From Sparassis latifolia (taxonomy: Eukaryota; Basidiomycota; Agaricomycetes; Polyporales; Sparassidaceae), in assembly GCA_018466975.1 (NCBI GenBank), contig CM031555.1, positions 3,309,048 through 3,373,047 on the forward strand: a stretch of 64,000 bases of DNA, written 5' to 3'. The position numbers and the translations under genes are program-made. Shown here piece after piece: positions 44,704-55,499 of the stretch (position 1 is the stretch's first letter; each line of letters begins with the position of its first letter). The notes under the pieces are model-generated. The model was not told where the DNA came from and did not search any database. It saw only the letters and a list, made by a program, of their open reading frames with translations.

Positions 44704-45409
44704 GTGACGTTCATCCATTCGAACCATTCAATGTCCAACATATTTGTCTGCACGTCAAACATCCATGCTTTGTCGACTGTTATTGTGTTCACATTTCTTT
44801 TTCCCATCACATCGATCTGCGTACACTTCACGGCTATCGTTCGCTTTCATTTCAAGCATTTGAACACTTACTGTGTATCACTCGTTCACTTACCCTACGT
44901 GCTATTAATACTATCAATTTGATGCTACTATCGTGCGCGCAATGTCTGTGGTGCAGCAATTGCGAAGATATGGTCTGCGTACAGTGGTCTGATTGAAACC
45001 TACAATAGCCTGGAACAGCCACAGCATCAGCGCCAGAACAGCACTGAAGCTGACAGCTGTTTGTGATCCCCCGACTGAAGCATCGGATCGGACTCTCCCT
45101 TAGCCAATTTCTGGGCTGCCATGGGCCGAAAATGGCGTGCTGGCTCAAGGGCTGTTTTAGCCTCTGACCGCCAGTCCTGAAACGGGGCCTCACCTGGGCT
45201 CTCACAGGCCTATATGCGTGGCTGAATCTACATCAATTGCTGGCACTCTATAAGCATTTTTTTAAATTACAGTAAAATCATTAGACAAAAAGGGTGGCAA
45301 TTGGCTATAGGACACCCTGGTTCGGGGCCTCCGCTCCGAGGCCCCATTATAGTGCTGCGAAGATCTGGCCGTGTAGTCTTCGCACTGTGTTCTAGATCTC
45401 CGTATCTAG
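44704..45409. other. Right flank of the transposon nest, no gene
   Basis: No supported gene. It probably contains the unseen right end of the Plavaka-like element. It includes the second copy of the 22-bp sequence at 45274-45295. Confidence 0.4.
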
Positions 45410-45600
45410 TAGGACATATACTCCTGAAGGGATCTGGAGCCTGCTGCTCGTCGGCAAGCAGTTGCTCGAGTTCAACTTTCCCGGCTTTACAGCCGTGCGG
45501 CTGCGCAACCCATTACACGCGCATAGAACGGAGGCATGTTGGATGCACGCTTAGTCCGACGTTCCTCCTCTCTTGACCCTAGTGTTCACCGTTGAATACA
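45410..45600 (+). pseudogene. C2-domain gene fragment (C-terminal part), second copy
   Basis: The frame reads LLLVGKQLLEFNFPGFTAVR, matching LPVVAQLFEFNFPGFKAV of the intact C2 gene at 47018-48598, and stops shortly afterwards. The downstream sequence up to family X copy X3 aligns with the sequence between the first fragment and X2. Confidence 0.65.
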
Positions 45601-45768
45601 TGACTGGTTGGCCGGGGTTGGTCTGTCGATGGAGAGAAAGCAAGGTAAGCATCGTCATACTGGTACTGGAATTGTGTTATCGTACACCCTATTCATCGAA
45701 TCATCATAACTCCACAATGCATCCTGGGTGACCTCCGACGTCTACTCCTCCTCCTTGTCTCCCTTCCT

Positions 45769-46268
45769 CTATCTTGCCTCTATCGTCCTTGTCTCCTTCT
45801 CCTCTCCCTTGTCTCCACCCTCCTTCTCGGCTTCATCTTCCTCAGGCGGCATGCCCGTCTCAGGCCAGAGGACGTAGTTCCTGGGGTATTTGTACACCAC
45901 ATCGTACTGGAAGTATGGGTCGACGACAGTCACCCAGCGCAAGTCGTCATCCTTCAACCCAGTCTCCTCCAACACCTGCTGCTTCACTTTCCGGTCAACA
46001 TCTCTCTCCCTGAAACGCGTGTAGTGAGCCATCGTCGATGCGGGATCCTGGTGGTATCGCGTAGTCAGAAGGATAATTGGCTGCTTGCTTCCGTGAGGAT
46101 AATCAGTCGGGATGGGAACCATATATCTGATTTGCCTCTCCTCGAACCATTCCTTGAGTGCTCCTGTAAGCTCATAATACTCGAGCGTCTCGTATTCCCG
46201 CCCGCCGCGCCCAACCACTTGCGAATTTGGTCATGAGTGAACACCCAACCGGCAATCCTGAGGACCAT
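45769..46268 (-). pseudogene. Family X copy X3, one frameshift
   Basis: It starts MVLRIAGWVFTHDQIRKWL at 46268. A one-base deletion at about 46200, seen by aligning with X2, moves the reading to the frame with YELTGALKEWFEERQ, DYPHGSKQPIILLTTRYHQD, LKDDDLRWVTVVDPYFQY and the acidic tail, ending at 45769. Apart from this slip all family blocks are conserved, so it is either a recent pseudogene or a sequence error. It lies divergent to the intact C2 gene. Confidence 0.65.
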
Positions 46269-46352
46269 AACAACTGTGATGAAAATCTACGTCAGCTTGG
46301 AAGAAGCCAGATGAGATGGGCGCCTATCAATCATGAAACTGTTGGAAATGGG

Positions 46353-46404
46353 CACGTGGTTAGTGTGGCAACTTTCTATATTGGGAAACGCACCTTCCCT
46401 TTCC
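46353..46404 (-). promoter_or_regulatory. Conserved family-X promoter block, copy X3
   Basis: CACGTG at 46353-46358 followed by CTATATTGGGAAACGCACCT and TCCCTTTCC (46375-46404), as upstream of X1. It lies about 107 bp from the X3 start, a normal core-promoter distance. Confidence 0.5.
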
Positions 46405-47017
46405 GTCCGAATCAAGTTCGTCGTCTCTCCTTCCAATCTTCAAGCTTCAAGCTTCAAGATCTACACGGTGTTATAGCTCTACTTATGTGGTAAGCACATC
46501 TGCACATATCTATATTATTCTAGATTTTGTTGCAGTCCGTTTCGACATGTTCTTTCCTGGTCGTTACTAGTATCGTGACCAGAAAATCATTATATATATT
46601 TCTCCGATTGCAACGAGTTCAAGCAGTAATCCGTATCACTTTTCGATGTTTGTACTTCCCCGGAGTACTTATTCAACTAGGTGCCCGCTGATACCAATTT
46701 ACGGGTCGCGCTGACCTGCGGGCAATGCATCCAGGTGCCCCATTGCTTGACGAGCTCGCGATGGAGATTTTAAACCCACTGGTTCTGTATTCGAGTAATT
46801 GTCCCCCATAGACATGGTGAAGGCTGTGCGGAATGTCGCTGTAGAGGAAGTGGTACCGACTTTCAGGGTGCGTAATCTTATCTTATCTCGCGGTAACTCC
46901 ACTTTTCCGAAGTTACCGTGCTGCGGTGCAAACCTATCCAGCTCCCCAGCTGATGACCAACTCCATGCAGCTCGCAATACTTTATAATCCGAGGCACTTC
47001 CCCAATTCCACTCTCGA

Positions 47018-48598
47018 GTGACTACCAGCGCTATGCCGAACTCGCTGAACGCCGTGTCTCGCGTCGCAGGTCGCCTGCACGCCGCGGCGCACCGCACAAG
47101 GGAAGATATCCACGAGGGGGTGAAGTCGAGAAAGGACACGGTCGGGGAGAAAGTCTCGACCATACTACCGAGCGTGGGGAACGACGCAACGTTCGTCGAT
47201 CTCTTCGTGCACTTCGCGCACGCGTCGGGCCTGCCAAAGATGGACGTCGTCGGGTCCGCCGACCCGTATTTCGTCGCGCGGATCGACACCAGGCTGTCCT
47301 TTGTGTGCGCAACCATACGTCCATTAGCTCCTCGCGTGTTTTGTGGTAATCGATTATTCGCAGATCGTCCGTGAAGACGAACACGCTCGAGCCGGTGTGG
47401 AATGAGAGCTGGACGATCCGGAACGTGCCCGACACCGCGATCTTGCTCGTGGAAGTGCTTGACAGAGACGTTGGCTGCATCAGGGACGATTACATCGGCC
47501 AGTTCAGCACGGCGATGACCTCCGGTGAACATGCGTTTACGATCGAGGACCCGAGTCGTCTGAAGAGGCATCGCGGGACGTTCTCGCTCAAGGTACGACA
47601 CACGACGTAGTGCGTTGTGTACTCTGTACTCTAAATTACGGGTTGTCTAGATCGACACCGTACCCTCGCTAGATCCAGACGCCAGCAGTCATCCGTACAT
47701 GTTCGACGGCCCCATCTGCTACTCGCGCCATTCCTCTCCGACGGTCGGCAAGCTCACGAAGCTCGACAAGGCAAGGCTGTACTCGACATGGCAGGTGTTC
47801 ATTCGAGGCGTATCACGCTTCCTGGGGGACGAAGTGCAGCCGTGGAGCAGGAATCACAGAGCAGCACGACAGATCTTCCAAGGTCCGACGTCCGCCGCGG
47901 TGCGCTCGATGATCCACAGCGGGCACCGCATGCTGTACGCGCGCACGGCGGCAAACGAGTTCGGGGTGCTGAACAACGCGCAGGACGTGTACTGTCTCCT
48001 GCACGGCGGACACGTGCGGCAGCAGCGGGAGCGGCGACGGCGCAGCGCGGACGGGCCGTTCGCACACCGCATCAAGCCCGCAGTATACAACTACGTGATC
48101 GCGGCGGACGACGACTCGCTGCGGTTCTCCGAGACGGGCGCGGCGTTCTTCGTGAACTACGCGTCCAAGCACGCGCTGCACGCGGACTGCGCGCCGAGCG
48201 TGCGCTACTCGGGCGAGTTCCACCCGCGCCCCGCGGGCGGCTGGGAGAACTTCAGCGACGACGTGCCCGACGAGGACGTGCAGTGGGAGCTCGTCGTGGA
48301 CAACAAGTCGGGCACGTACTCTCCTGATGGGAGCTTGCTCCCCGTCGTCGCGCAGCTGTTCGAGTTCAATTTTCCCGGTTTTAAGGCTGTGCCGTTGGCT
48401 TACGACGATCCGCTACTTGCGGAGAGCACGAAGGCGTGTCGGACCTACGCATTGTCGAAGCGCGGTGTGAAGCGCGACGAGCTGCAGCCCCACGTGCATG
48501 ACGGGGAGGGAGAGATGCTGTCGCAACAGACATCGATGTTATCGCTTGATGGAGAAGAGAACCTGGAAGCAGAGTCAGAAGTGCATTCCGAGGCGTAG
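47018..48598 (+). CDS. C2-domain protein (fungal family)
   Basis: Three exons. A C2-like domain spans roughly residues 45-170: FVDLFVHFAHASGLPKMDVV, GSADPYFVARID, then after the first intron TNTLEPVWNESW and DRDVGCIRDDYIG, whose Asp residues could bind calcium. After intron 47593-47650 comes a conserved C-terminal region shared by fungal C2 proteins: HSGHRMLYARTAANEFGVLN, RIKPAVYNYVIAADDDSLRF, GGWENFSDDVPDEDVQWELV, LFEFNFPGFKAV. Because of that last motif I considered a phosphatidylserine decarboxylase, but the autocleavage LGST is absent. The start at 47018 could instead be 47033. The C2 fold suggests membrane association. The gene looks intact and is the source-like copy of the fragments at 29.5 and 45.4 kb. 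Confidence 0.82.
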
Positions 48599-49109
48599 TG
48601 CGTCGTGCTATCTATACCGTACTTCCTATACCCTCGAGAGTTTTTTGGATGTCTGAGCAGAGTATTTAGAGTGCTTGATCATGTATCAGGAAGGATCTCC
48701 CATAAATCAGTAGATATACTCCGATCCAATCTTGGCAATACCATCACTTGCATTGTTGAACCAAGTACTCGTGCGATGGATACCGATGCAATGGCCGTAT
48801 CGGAGTGACGCCTCTAGCTCGCCTCCAGTCCGAGTACAAGGGTGTAACAACTCACTGGACGTATTGCCGCTCCGTCCTAGATAGTTCGATGGAAGGGCTG
48901 TGTTCAAAACAGGAAAGAAAACATCAATATGCGACGAATATGATGACACTAAATGCTACAGAGATGCATGCATGGTGACGATATTACTGTACAGGTTCGG
49001 GGTGCCTCTTCAGTCTATCGCAACGGAACGACATCTTTAGTCAAAGCGAGCTCACCTCAGGTCCTAACGACTCACCATTTTGCTTCGCCAAGCATACTCA
49101 GATCGAAAG
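48599..49109. other. Intergenic between convergent genes
   Basis: No gene seen. The stretch separates the convergent 3' ends of the C2 gene (+) and the disordered-protein gene (-). Confidence 0.5.
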
Positions 49110-51377
49110 CTAATCGTCCTCCATTCCATCCAACAAATCCTCCACGGAAGTAGACTGCTGCAACCCACTAGGCACGTACGTCCTAGGCAGCGCCTTCCTA
49201 TTCGCCAGCGGCCGGAACGCGTCTCGTCGCCGGAGCACCATGTTCGCCACGAGCTGTGCGATGCACCGCATGCCCCCACTCCCGGGCACCACCACGTCCC
49301 CCGGCATCTTGAGCGCAAGGAGCGCGCCAATCTCCTTCCCGCGCTGCCGCTCGCACTTGCGCCGCTGGCGCGCCTCCGCGCGCAGCTCCATCGCACAATG
49401 CAGCTCGCGCTTCCGCGCGCGCTTCTCCGCCAGGTCCAGCTCGTCCTGCATCACGCCCCCGAGATCGGAGTGCAGTGGCGGCAACAGCCCACTGGCGGCT
49501 TCGCTCACGCGCTCCCCGAGCGTCAGTTCTGCGTCGTGCGCGGCGTGCTCCGCGGCCGACACTCGCCGGCGCACGTCCCGCAGCGCGCGAAACTCGCTTG
49601 GATCGAGTTTCGTGGTGGCGGGGTCGAGCTGCGGTTCGAGGAACTGCATCCCGTCGTCGTCTGGGGACGGCGAGCGCACCACCATCGGTGGGTCTATGGA
49701 AACTGGCTGTAGACAAAGGCCGAGCCCTTCACTGTTGATGGGGCCACCAAGTAATGAGGGAGATATTGTCCCCGAGTCGCCATACGGGTTGGCATAGGGC
49801 TCATATTCTTCCACTGGTAGCTCCGGGAGAGCTTGACTCCGCGAAGACGGTGACGACGGCACATAATAGTCGTCGTCATCGTCGAGTTCAGGGAGAGCCG
49901 CAGAGGGACTGTGGGGCGAACTGGGTATAGGTGTCGCATACAAATCGTCTTGAAAAGGGTCGTTGAAATTCGGAAGAGGTGAGAAATGGCTGTGTGAGGG
50001 TAACATTGGAGGATGGACAGTTGCATACTCGTTGCTTTCAGGAGAGCTATAATCGTCGTCGTCGTCGTCGGGGGGCATGATCGTGTCGGCGAATGAGGTG
50101 TCCGAGTCTTCCGAGTGGGGAAGAAGGAGAGCCATCGGGCGCGGCGACGACGGTGGGGAACCCTGGTCTATGCTCATAGGTTCGTGGCTGCAGTGTGAAG
50201 TACCGGCATGACGTTCTTGCTGATCGCGCCACAATCCGTTAGGTTCCCAGTGCTGGATGTCAAGCTGAAGACGATTGGCATGCAAATGGGAGGAAGGTTC
50301 GAAATGGCCCAACTCTTGCGGTGGAGAGACGGGAGGTGAGATATCCTCGCTGGTGGGGCTCCAATCCATGCTATCCCAACTCCCGGGACTGCTGTCTACC
50401 GCAGATGAACCGATCGGCGACAAGGGATCCAGTGTCTGTCGGCGATGGACGCCTCTTGTGTATGGCGTGTAGTAATCTATGGGCAAGGAATGATCCAAGC
50501 TGATTGGGGAATCCGATGTCCAAAATCCTTCAGGCTCGAGAATCGAGCAACCTGTAAAATAAGCATCGCCACCCTTCTGTAGAGGATCTGTCTCTTCAAA
50601 ACCCGAGTCGTTACGTAGCGGTGTGGCGTGGGTGACGGCCGAACCTCTTTGCTCATTCAACGCGGCCAGCGAGTCAAGGGTACCCTCGAAGCTCCACGAA
50701 TTGGCAGATGACATCGGAGACAGCAAACCAAGTGATGAAGACGAACCATCGTCCGTAGAGTCCATCGCCACATCCTGTGGCTCATTAGCCCAAAGGAACC
50801 CCGCGGGTTTGCCTTGGGTAAAATCTTCCTTGTCGCGGTCGTCATGGCCCAGCAAGCCAGGTCGCGCGTCAATGTGATCGGCGTGTTTGGAGCACGCCGT
50901 AGGGTCAGTCTGAGGAAGTTCGAGCGTACCAAGAAGAAACGTAGGCGGTGGAGAGAGCGGCTCGTGGGCAGGCATGACCTCGTGTGACTTATCCTGGACC
51001 TCGCTCTCCATAGGGCGTGCGGGAATGGAAAAATCTGGCGACGCGTCTCCGAATACTTCAGGTAGAGGTACGGTAGATCGTGACGCGGAACCAGTGAGCG
51101 GGGGAGACGGGTATGCGTTGTCAAGGTCGATGCGGTGCGGGTCGTGTGGCGCACGCTTTGGTGCGGCGATGCGTGACAGAAAATCGTGTTCAGAGTCCCG
51201 ATCGGAACGTGGCTTGCGAACAATGGGGCGCGAATGTGGCGAACTCCGTCGCGTACTCCTGGAGATAGCGTGATGCTTGGGGTGAAAAACAGCTGGCGAA
51301 ATATCGCCAATGTGGCACGTCCGTGCTACGCAAAGACGGTCGTCAAAAGGTAAAAAAGAAGCCATATAGGTGTGCAT
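49110..51377 (-). CDS. Large disordered protein, unknown function
   Basis: A single uninterrupted frame. The ATG at 51377 (MHTYMASFLPF) gives about 755 residues; the frame is open to an ATG at 51785 (891 residues), but the extra part is Cys-rich, unlike the rest, and probably 5' UTR. The protein is rich in Ser, Pro, Asp and Glu with acidic runs (PPDDDDDDYSS, LPELDDDDDYYVPSSPSS) and many Ser-Pro pairs, typical of a phosphorylated intrinsically disordered nuclear or signalling protein. The C-terminal about 150 residues are basic and helical (ELDLAEKRARKRELHCAMEL, QLVANMVLRRRDAFRPL) and may be a folded or DNA/RNA-binding part. No family recognised. Length makes chance very unlikely. Confidence 0.75.
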   Translation of the reverse strand: MHTYMASFLPFDDRLCVARTCHIGDISPAVFHPKHHAISRSTRRSSPHSRPIVRKPRSDRDSEHDFLSRIAAPKRAPHDPHRIDLDNAYPSPPLTGSASRSTVPLPEVFGDASPDFSIPARPMESEVQDKSHEVMPAHEPLSPPPTFLLGTLELPQTDPTACSKHADHIDARPGLLGHDDRDKEDFTQGKPAGFLWANEPQDVAMDSTDDGSSSSLGLLSPMSSANSWSFEGTLDSLAALNEQRGSAVTHATPLRNDSGFEETDPLQKGGDAYFTGCSILEPEGFWTSDSPISLDHSLPIDYYTPYTRGVHRRQTLDPLSPIGSSAVDSSPGSWDSMDWSPTSEDISPPVSPPQELGHFEPSSHLHANRLQLDIQHWEPNGLWRDQQERHAGTSHCSHEPMSIDQGSPPSSPRPMALLLPHSEDSDTSFADTIMPPDDDDDDYSSPESNEYATVHPPMLPSHSHFSPLPNFNDPFQDDLYATPIPSSPHSPSAALPELDDDDDYYVPSSPSSRSQALPELPVEEYEPYANPYGDSGTISPSLLGGPINSEGLGLCLQPVSIDPPMVVRSPSPDDDGMQFLEPQLDPATTKLDPSEFRALRDVRRRVSAAEHAAHDAELTLGERVSEAASGLLPPLHSDLGGVMQDELDLAEKRARKRELHCAMELRAEARQRRKCERQRGKEIGALLALKMPGDVVVPGSGGMRCIAQLVANMVLRRRDAFRPLANRKALPRTYVPSGLQQSTSVEDLLDGMEDD

Positions 51378-51785
51378 CTGCGCGACACTGCCGCAGACCG
51401 GTACCGACGCTGCAGAATGGATCCATTGTGAGTGCTTTGCGACAACACCCTGCGCCAGCAACGACAAATATGACTGACGACAATTAACCGACTCTTCAGG
51501 ATGCTGCAAAAAAATCACCACGACATATCCTCGCCAGAGAGAGGTTGGCAAACAAATAAGTGAGCCAGGAAACCCGAAGATGCTGGAGAGGTGAGAGACT
51601 GAGCAAGAAGGACTGACAGCTCGACTCCCTGCATGGCACACTCCGCATGTACCACATCTCGCGGGGGTCTCACGACCCCTGACACCCCGGATCAATTCTC
51701 GAGTTCTCCTTCTCTTTGCAAATTGCTCTTCTTTTTCAGGATCCGTGGAATTAATGTACACTACTGCCACAAACTGATCCAACAC

Positions 51786-53707
51786 ACATGAAAGCCCTTC
51801 GGAAACTATAGACTGGCAATTGCCAGAGGCATCCCAAGCATAATCAATGGTTCGATGTCCGAGATGGCTGCACCACGCACATCAGGACACGCTCCGTTAA
51901 TTCGGACAGAAGACGCTAAGCCGCTTATTACTTATAGGTTCTATCACCGCTGCAGGTGAGAGCTAGAGTCCCCCGAAGGGACGTGTCCTTCGTAAAATAG
52001 CCCGTATCATCCCGGATGATATAATGTGCTCTCCCAGAGCCATAAACAGGGCAGGTAGAGGCCAGGGGGGGTGCGGCGAACTCATGGCAAACGACCGAGA
52101 TGAAGCGACTCGCTATCCCGATATATAGACTTCTCGCATCGATACACATGGTTTTGGCTGTGAGAGTGCTTCCAGCGGAGGCAGCCACAGGCAGTAACCG
52201 CGATCACGACTCTATGTCATGCGTATCAAAAGCGCCGGCGTGTCCCCGCTAGAAGGTTTGAACAATTGAGCATCATTCCCCTTGTTGCATATACTTGGTC
52301 GCCTGAGGCCTGTGCACTGCCAGCCACAATCATCGATATCTCGGCCTCATTGCATGCAGATAGTCATAGGGAGCATCGAAAGAAGACATGGTGAGAGGCT
52401 GATGTTAAGATCCGAGTAGCGCTTGGAGCCTGAGCAGCGAGTTGGTGAACCATGGGGTATAGATGTCAGTCCTGGTCCTGGGGCTAATGCTACTCTCGAA
52501 CCGGTTGCGAGACGAATATTCGATGCGAGACAGCGCTGCTTGCAGCTACGATCTCGAGCACTGAAGTCCTTGTCCCTCCAGGTCGGATGTTTCTAGGGCC
52601 GATCAGACGTAACATGAGACGCCGACAATGCGGCAGGCCATAGTGAAGTACCGCCATGAGTCCAGAATTCGGCCATGTTCTCCTAGGTAAATTCGTCAAG
52701 GGCCCCAGGCCTTGCATATAATACTGGGGTTGTCCAGATCATGTCAAGTCTGACGTTGCAGGTCATCAGATCACGGCCGTTATTGGTGAAACGGATCAGA
52801 GAATCCCTTGAGCAGACACTCCAAACGAAGACTAGCGGACCGACGATTGCAAAAGGGGCCTAAAATCTGCATAGATATGACCAAGACGCAGATGCTGAGA
52901 ATAGACTGACCATAAATGAGCTACATGCACAGCCCTGTCGAACGCATCCGATAATCACCCTCGCAAACGCGTTCGTGTGGGGGTTACATTGCTAGGCGGA
53001 CCGGTCGACCGGCCTATGAGACGACCAAGCTAACCGAGACAAGAACCATCGGCGTTAACACACGTAGACGATGGGTGCAGAGGACAATTTACTCACGTGA
53101 GCCATAGGATCGTCATCTTCAGCCATGCATAATTCGAGGCAGATTATATGCACAACCGAAAACCGGCATCAGGCATTCACTCGGAATATGTAGGACGCTC
53201 CGATGCATTTTCATTCACTCCCGTCTCGTTTACTTGGCGGAACAGAGGCCTCTTGGCGTAGACGCACTATGGGGATTCCACCGTTTTCAGTGTTCACCAG
53301 GCTGAATGAATTCGAAGAGTATATTCTGATATTTCTCATTCGGAAATAGCTAGATAATGCATGAGATCTACGATATCAGATAATTATCTGCGAGTCTACG
53401 ACCACTTACGATGAGGAGCCTTCATGCATCAAAGTGACGCCTCAGACACGAAACTGTCGACAAGGTCAACTAGGAGTGGGATAGCTGGACATGCACAACC
53501 TAGATGATGCGGGTAAGAGGCAGAGTTGCGTCGGGGGATGAAACACGAGGTCGTCCCTTATGTAGAGTCACCGGCGGCAATTCGCGACGCGACGGATCGA
53601 CGTCACGGGCTCGCGTCGATGACGTCATATTTCATTTTCGGCGAGCCGAAGGATCGGAGACGCCCTACACCGACCAATAGCAATTAAGTAGAGGTCAATT
53701 AGTGTCC
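51786..53707. other. 1.9-kb intergenic stretch without recognised gene
   Basis: No exon or RNA gene was recognised. A perfect CRE-like palindrome TGACGTCA lies at 53620-53627, about 90 bp before the next element; it could be a bZIP site, but there is no nearby start codon to assign it to. Confidence 0.4.
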
Positions 53708-53716
53708 TCAACAAAT

Positions 53717-54319
53717 GGATAATTCTATTGGGAAACCCTCAGAAACCCGGAAACCCCAAGAAACCCCGGGTTTCTGAGGCTGCTCGGAGAAACCCCTCAA
53801 TTTGGAAACTTGCGGGGTTTCCCTCTCCGGAGGAAGTTTCGGACTCCGGCCGGACGCCCTCCTGGGGCGGCCATGTTGGCATCATCGTTTGTGTGGGAAG
53901 GCAGGGCAGACTCACTCCTCAGCTTCTCATGGCAGTTGACGAGAGATCGAGAGACCTTGCCTGCATGCACTCTCCATATTCTTAAAGTAAATTTTCGCAA
54001 GAATGGGAGAGGGAGAGGGAAAATTGGCACCCGCCGTAAGCGTTGTCAGTCCCGCCCGACGCATCCTGTTCACGTACATAGAGTGTACCGAGCTCCTGTG
54101 TGATCGGTAAGCCCCGAATTCACTTACAATTTCGCAGCGAGGCCTCTGCTACGGGGAGGTCGCACTTTACTCACTTTCAGAAAGAGACTGCAAGCGCGGC
54201 TCCCCATCAAAACCGGCCGGCTGTCAACGGTCTCCCTTGCACAGAAACCAGGTTGCTGAGCAACTTAAGGGGGTTTCTGGGGTTTCCGGGTTTCTGGGGG
54301 TTTCTCAATAGAATTATCC
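53717..54319. mobile_element. 603-bp TIR element with 9-bp TSD (Mutator-like MITE)
   Basis: It begins GGATAATTCTATTGGGAAAC and ends with the inverted counterpart GTTTCTCAATAGAATTATCC. TCAACAAAT flanks both sides (53708-53716 and 54320-54328). The terminal 50 bp at each side are built of short GAAACCC-type units, giving strongly G/C-skewed arms. There is no transposase and no supported gene inside. The 9-bp TSD points to a Mutator-like transposase in trans. Confidence 0.82.
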
Positions 54320-54445
54320 TCAACAAATGCACTGGTCTTGCTTAGCAGAGTACTTCAAAGTAATGTAACATACTACAGCTTATAGGTCTATTGCAAGCAC
54401 TCATTGATTTCCTTTATGTGTTCTCTGAAAGACGTCGATGCCCAT

Positions 54446-55499
54446 TCAAGTTTTGGTGAGTGCACCAAGCATGACTGCGGTGACGATAGAGGACAACAAA
54501 TTCACCTTCAAAAGATTCAAGTCACTCTCAATCCCAAGCTTGAAAGAAAACAACACGCACCTGGTTGTTGCTGAGGATATCAACCCCACTCACGACCTTG
54601 ACCTCCGCATCTACCGCAGGCGCGGGCGACTCGTCTGTCAGGATACGCTTCGTTGCGGCAGAATACCGTGTGCTCTGGATAGTGGCGCCCATGAGCGAGT
54701 CAAGCAGTGACCCCATTCCACCTGCCGCAGTCCCCCACGCCAGTAGGGGCAGCAGAACGTCCACCCATTGGACCCTGCATGCGCTGCTTTCCACGAGCAG
54801 AGAGACGGCGACGGTCAATCCCATTATAAGTCCACCACCGAGAGACGCGAGCGTGCCTGTCACAGACATCCCGCCGTTCGTCCCTGGTGGCACGGGCTTC
54901 AACGTCGTGATGAGGATTGGGGGCGAGCGAGACAGGATGCCAAGCTCTGAGGCGAGAGTGTCACCCAGGCAGCACGCGAAATGGCTGTGTAATTAGATAC
55001 ATAGATAAGTACAGGAGCACAGACACGGTCAATTCACTAACCCCACAGTTACGAAAAGCAGCGGGCGGCTCCATGCAGCACTCTCGGGCGGTGTCAATGG
55101 ACACCACTGTGCGAATTCGTACGGCTTCTGAGGTTCAAACGCACCCGCCAGAACAAATGATGCAAGTGACTTGGGCACAAAGAACGCGCTCCAGAGGATA
55201 CTCGCGACAAGTGCAGAAAGCGAGTTGCACAGCACCTGCGCTGCGGACCTGTACCCTGCCTCCTGGTGCCCGTCTTCGAGCGTCGCCTTCAGCTGCTTCC
55301 CGATCTTTGTCGCGCGTGAGCCGACTAGATAAAACACGATCAGCGAGACACCGAACACGCGTAGAGGAACCGCCATCATGACGAAGCCCACAACGAAGGC
55401 GGCGAGCGCGCCCGAGGGGGAGAGCGAGCGTTTGCGAAGGCCTTGGAGTCCGAGGCCAGCTGCGAGAAAGAACGGGATGAGGGGGATAACTGCGAGCAT
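54446..55499 (-). CDS. DUF92/TMEM19-family membrane protein
   Basis: Three exons with introns 54985-55041 and 54506-54560. The ATG at 55499 gives MLAVIPLIPFFLAAGLGLQG, a first membrane helix. Later hydrophobic segments include SGALAAFVVGFVMMAVPLRV and GVSLIVFYLVGSRATKIG. The family core follows: GDTLASELGILSRSPPILIT, TLKPVPPGTNGGMSVTG and LASLGGGLIMGLTVAVSLL, with GTAAGGMGSLLDSLMGATIQ and a short last exon ending LGALTKT. Plant relatives (VTE6) act as phytyl-phosphate kinases; fungal function is unknown. About 315 residues, normal length. An ATG at 55643 would add a poorly conserved leader. The gene looks intact. Confidence 0.88.

Noticed and set aside
46699..47601. 300-codon minus-strand frame
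   Set aside because: It is antisense to the C2-domain gene, whose plus-strand exons show family motifs and splice sites; the minus frame resembles nothing.
47018..48598. Phosphatidylserine decarboxylase
   Set aside because: The LFEFNFPGF motif and C2 domain suggested it, but the LGST autocleavage motif and decarboxylase core are absent.
49080..49797. Plus-strand frames of up to 210 codons
   Set aside because: They are shadows of the 3' end of the large minus-strand gene in G/C-rich sequence.
53620..53627. CRE-like palindrome TGACGTCA as a promoter
   Set aside because: No gene start lies within a plausible distance on either side.
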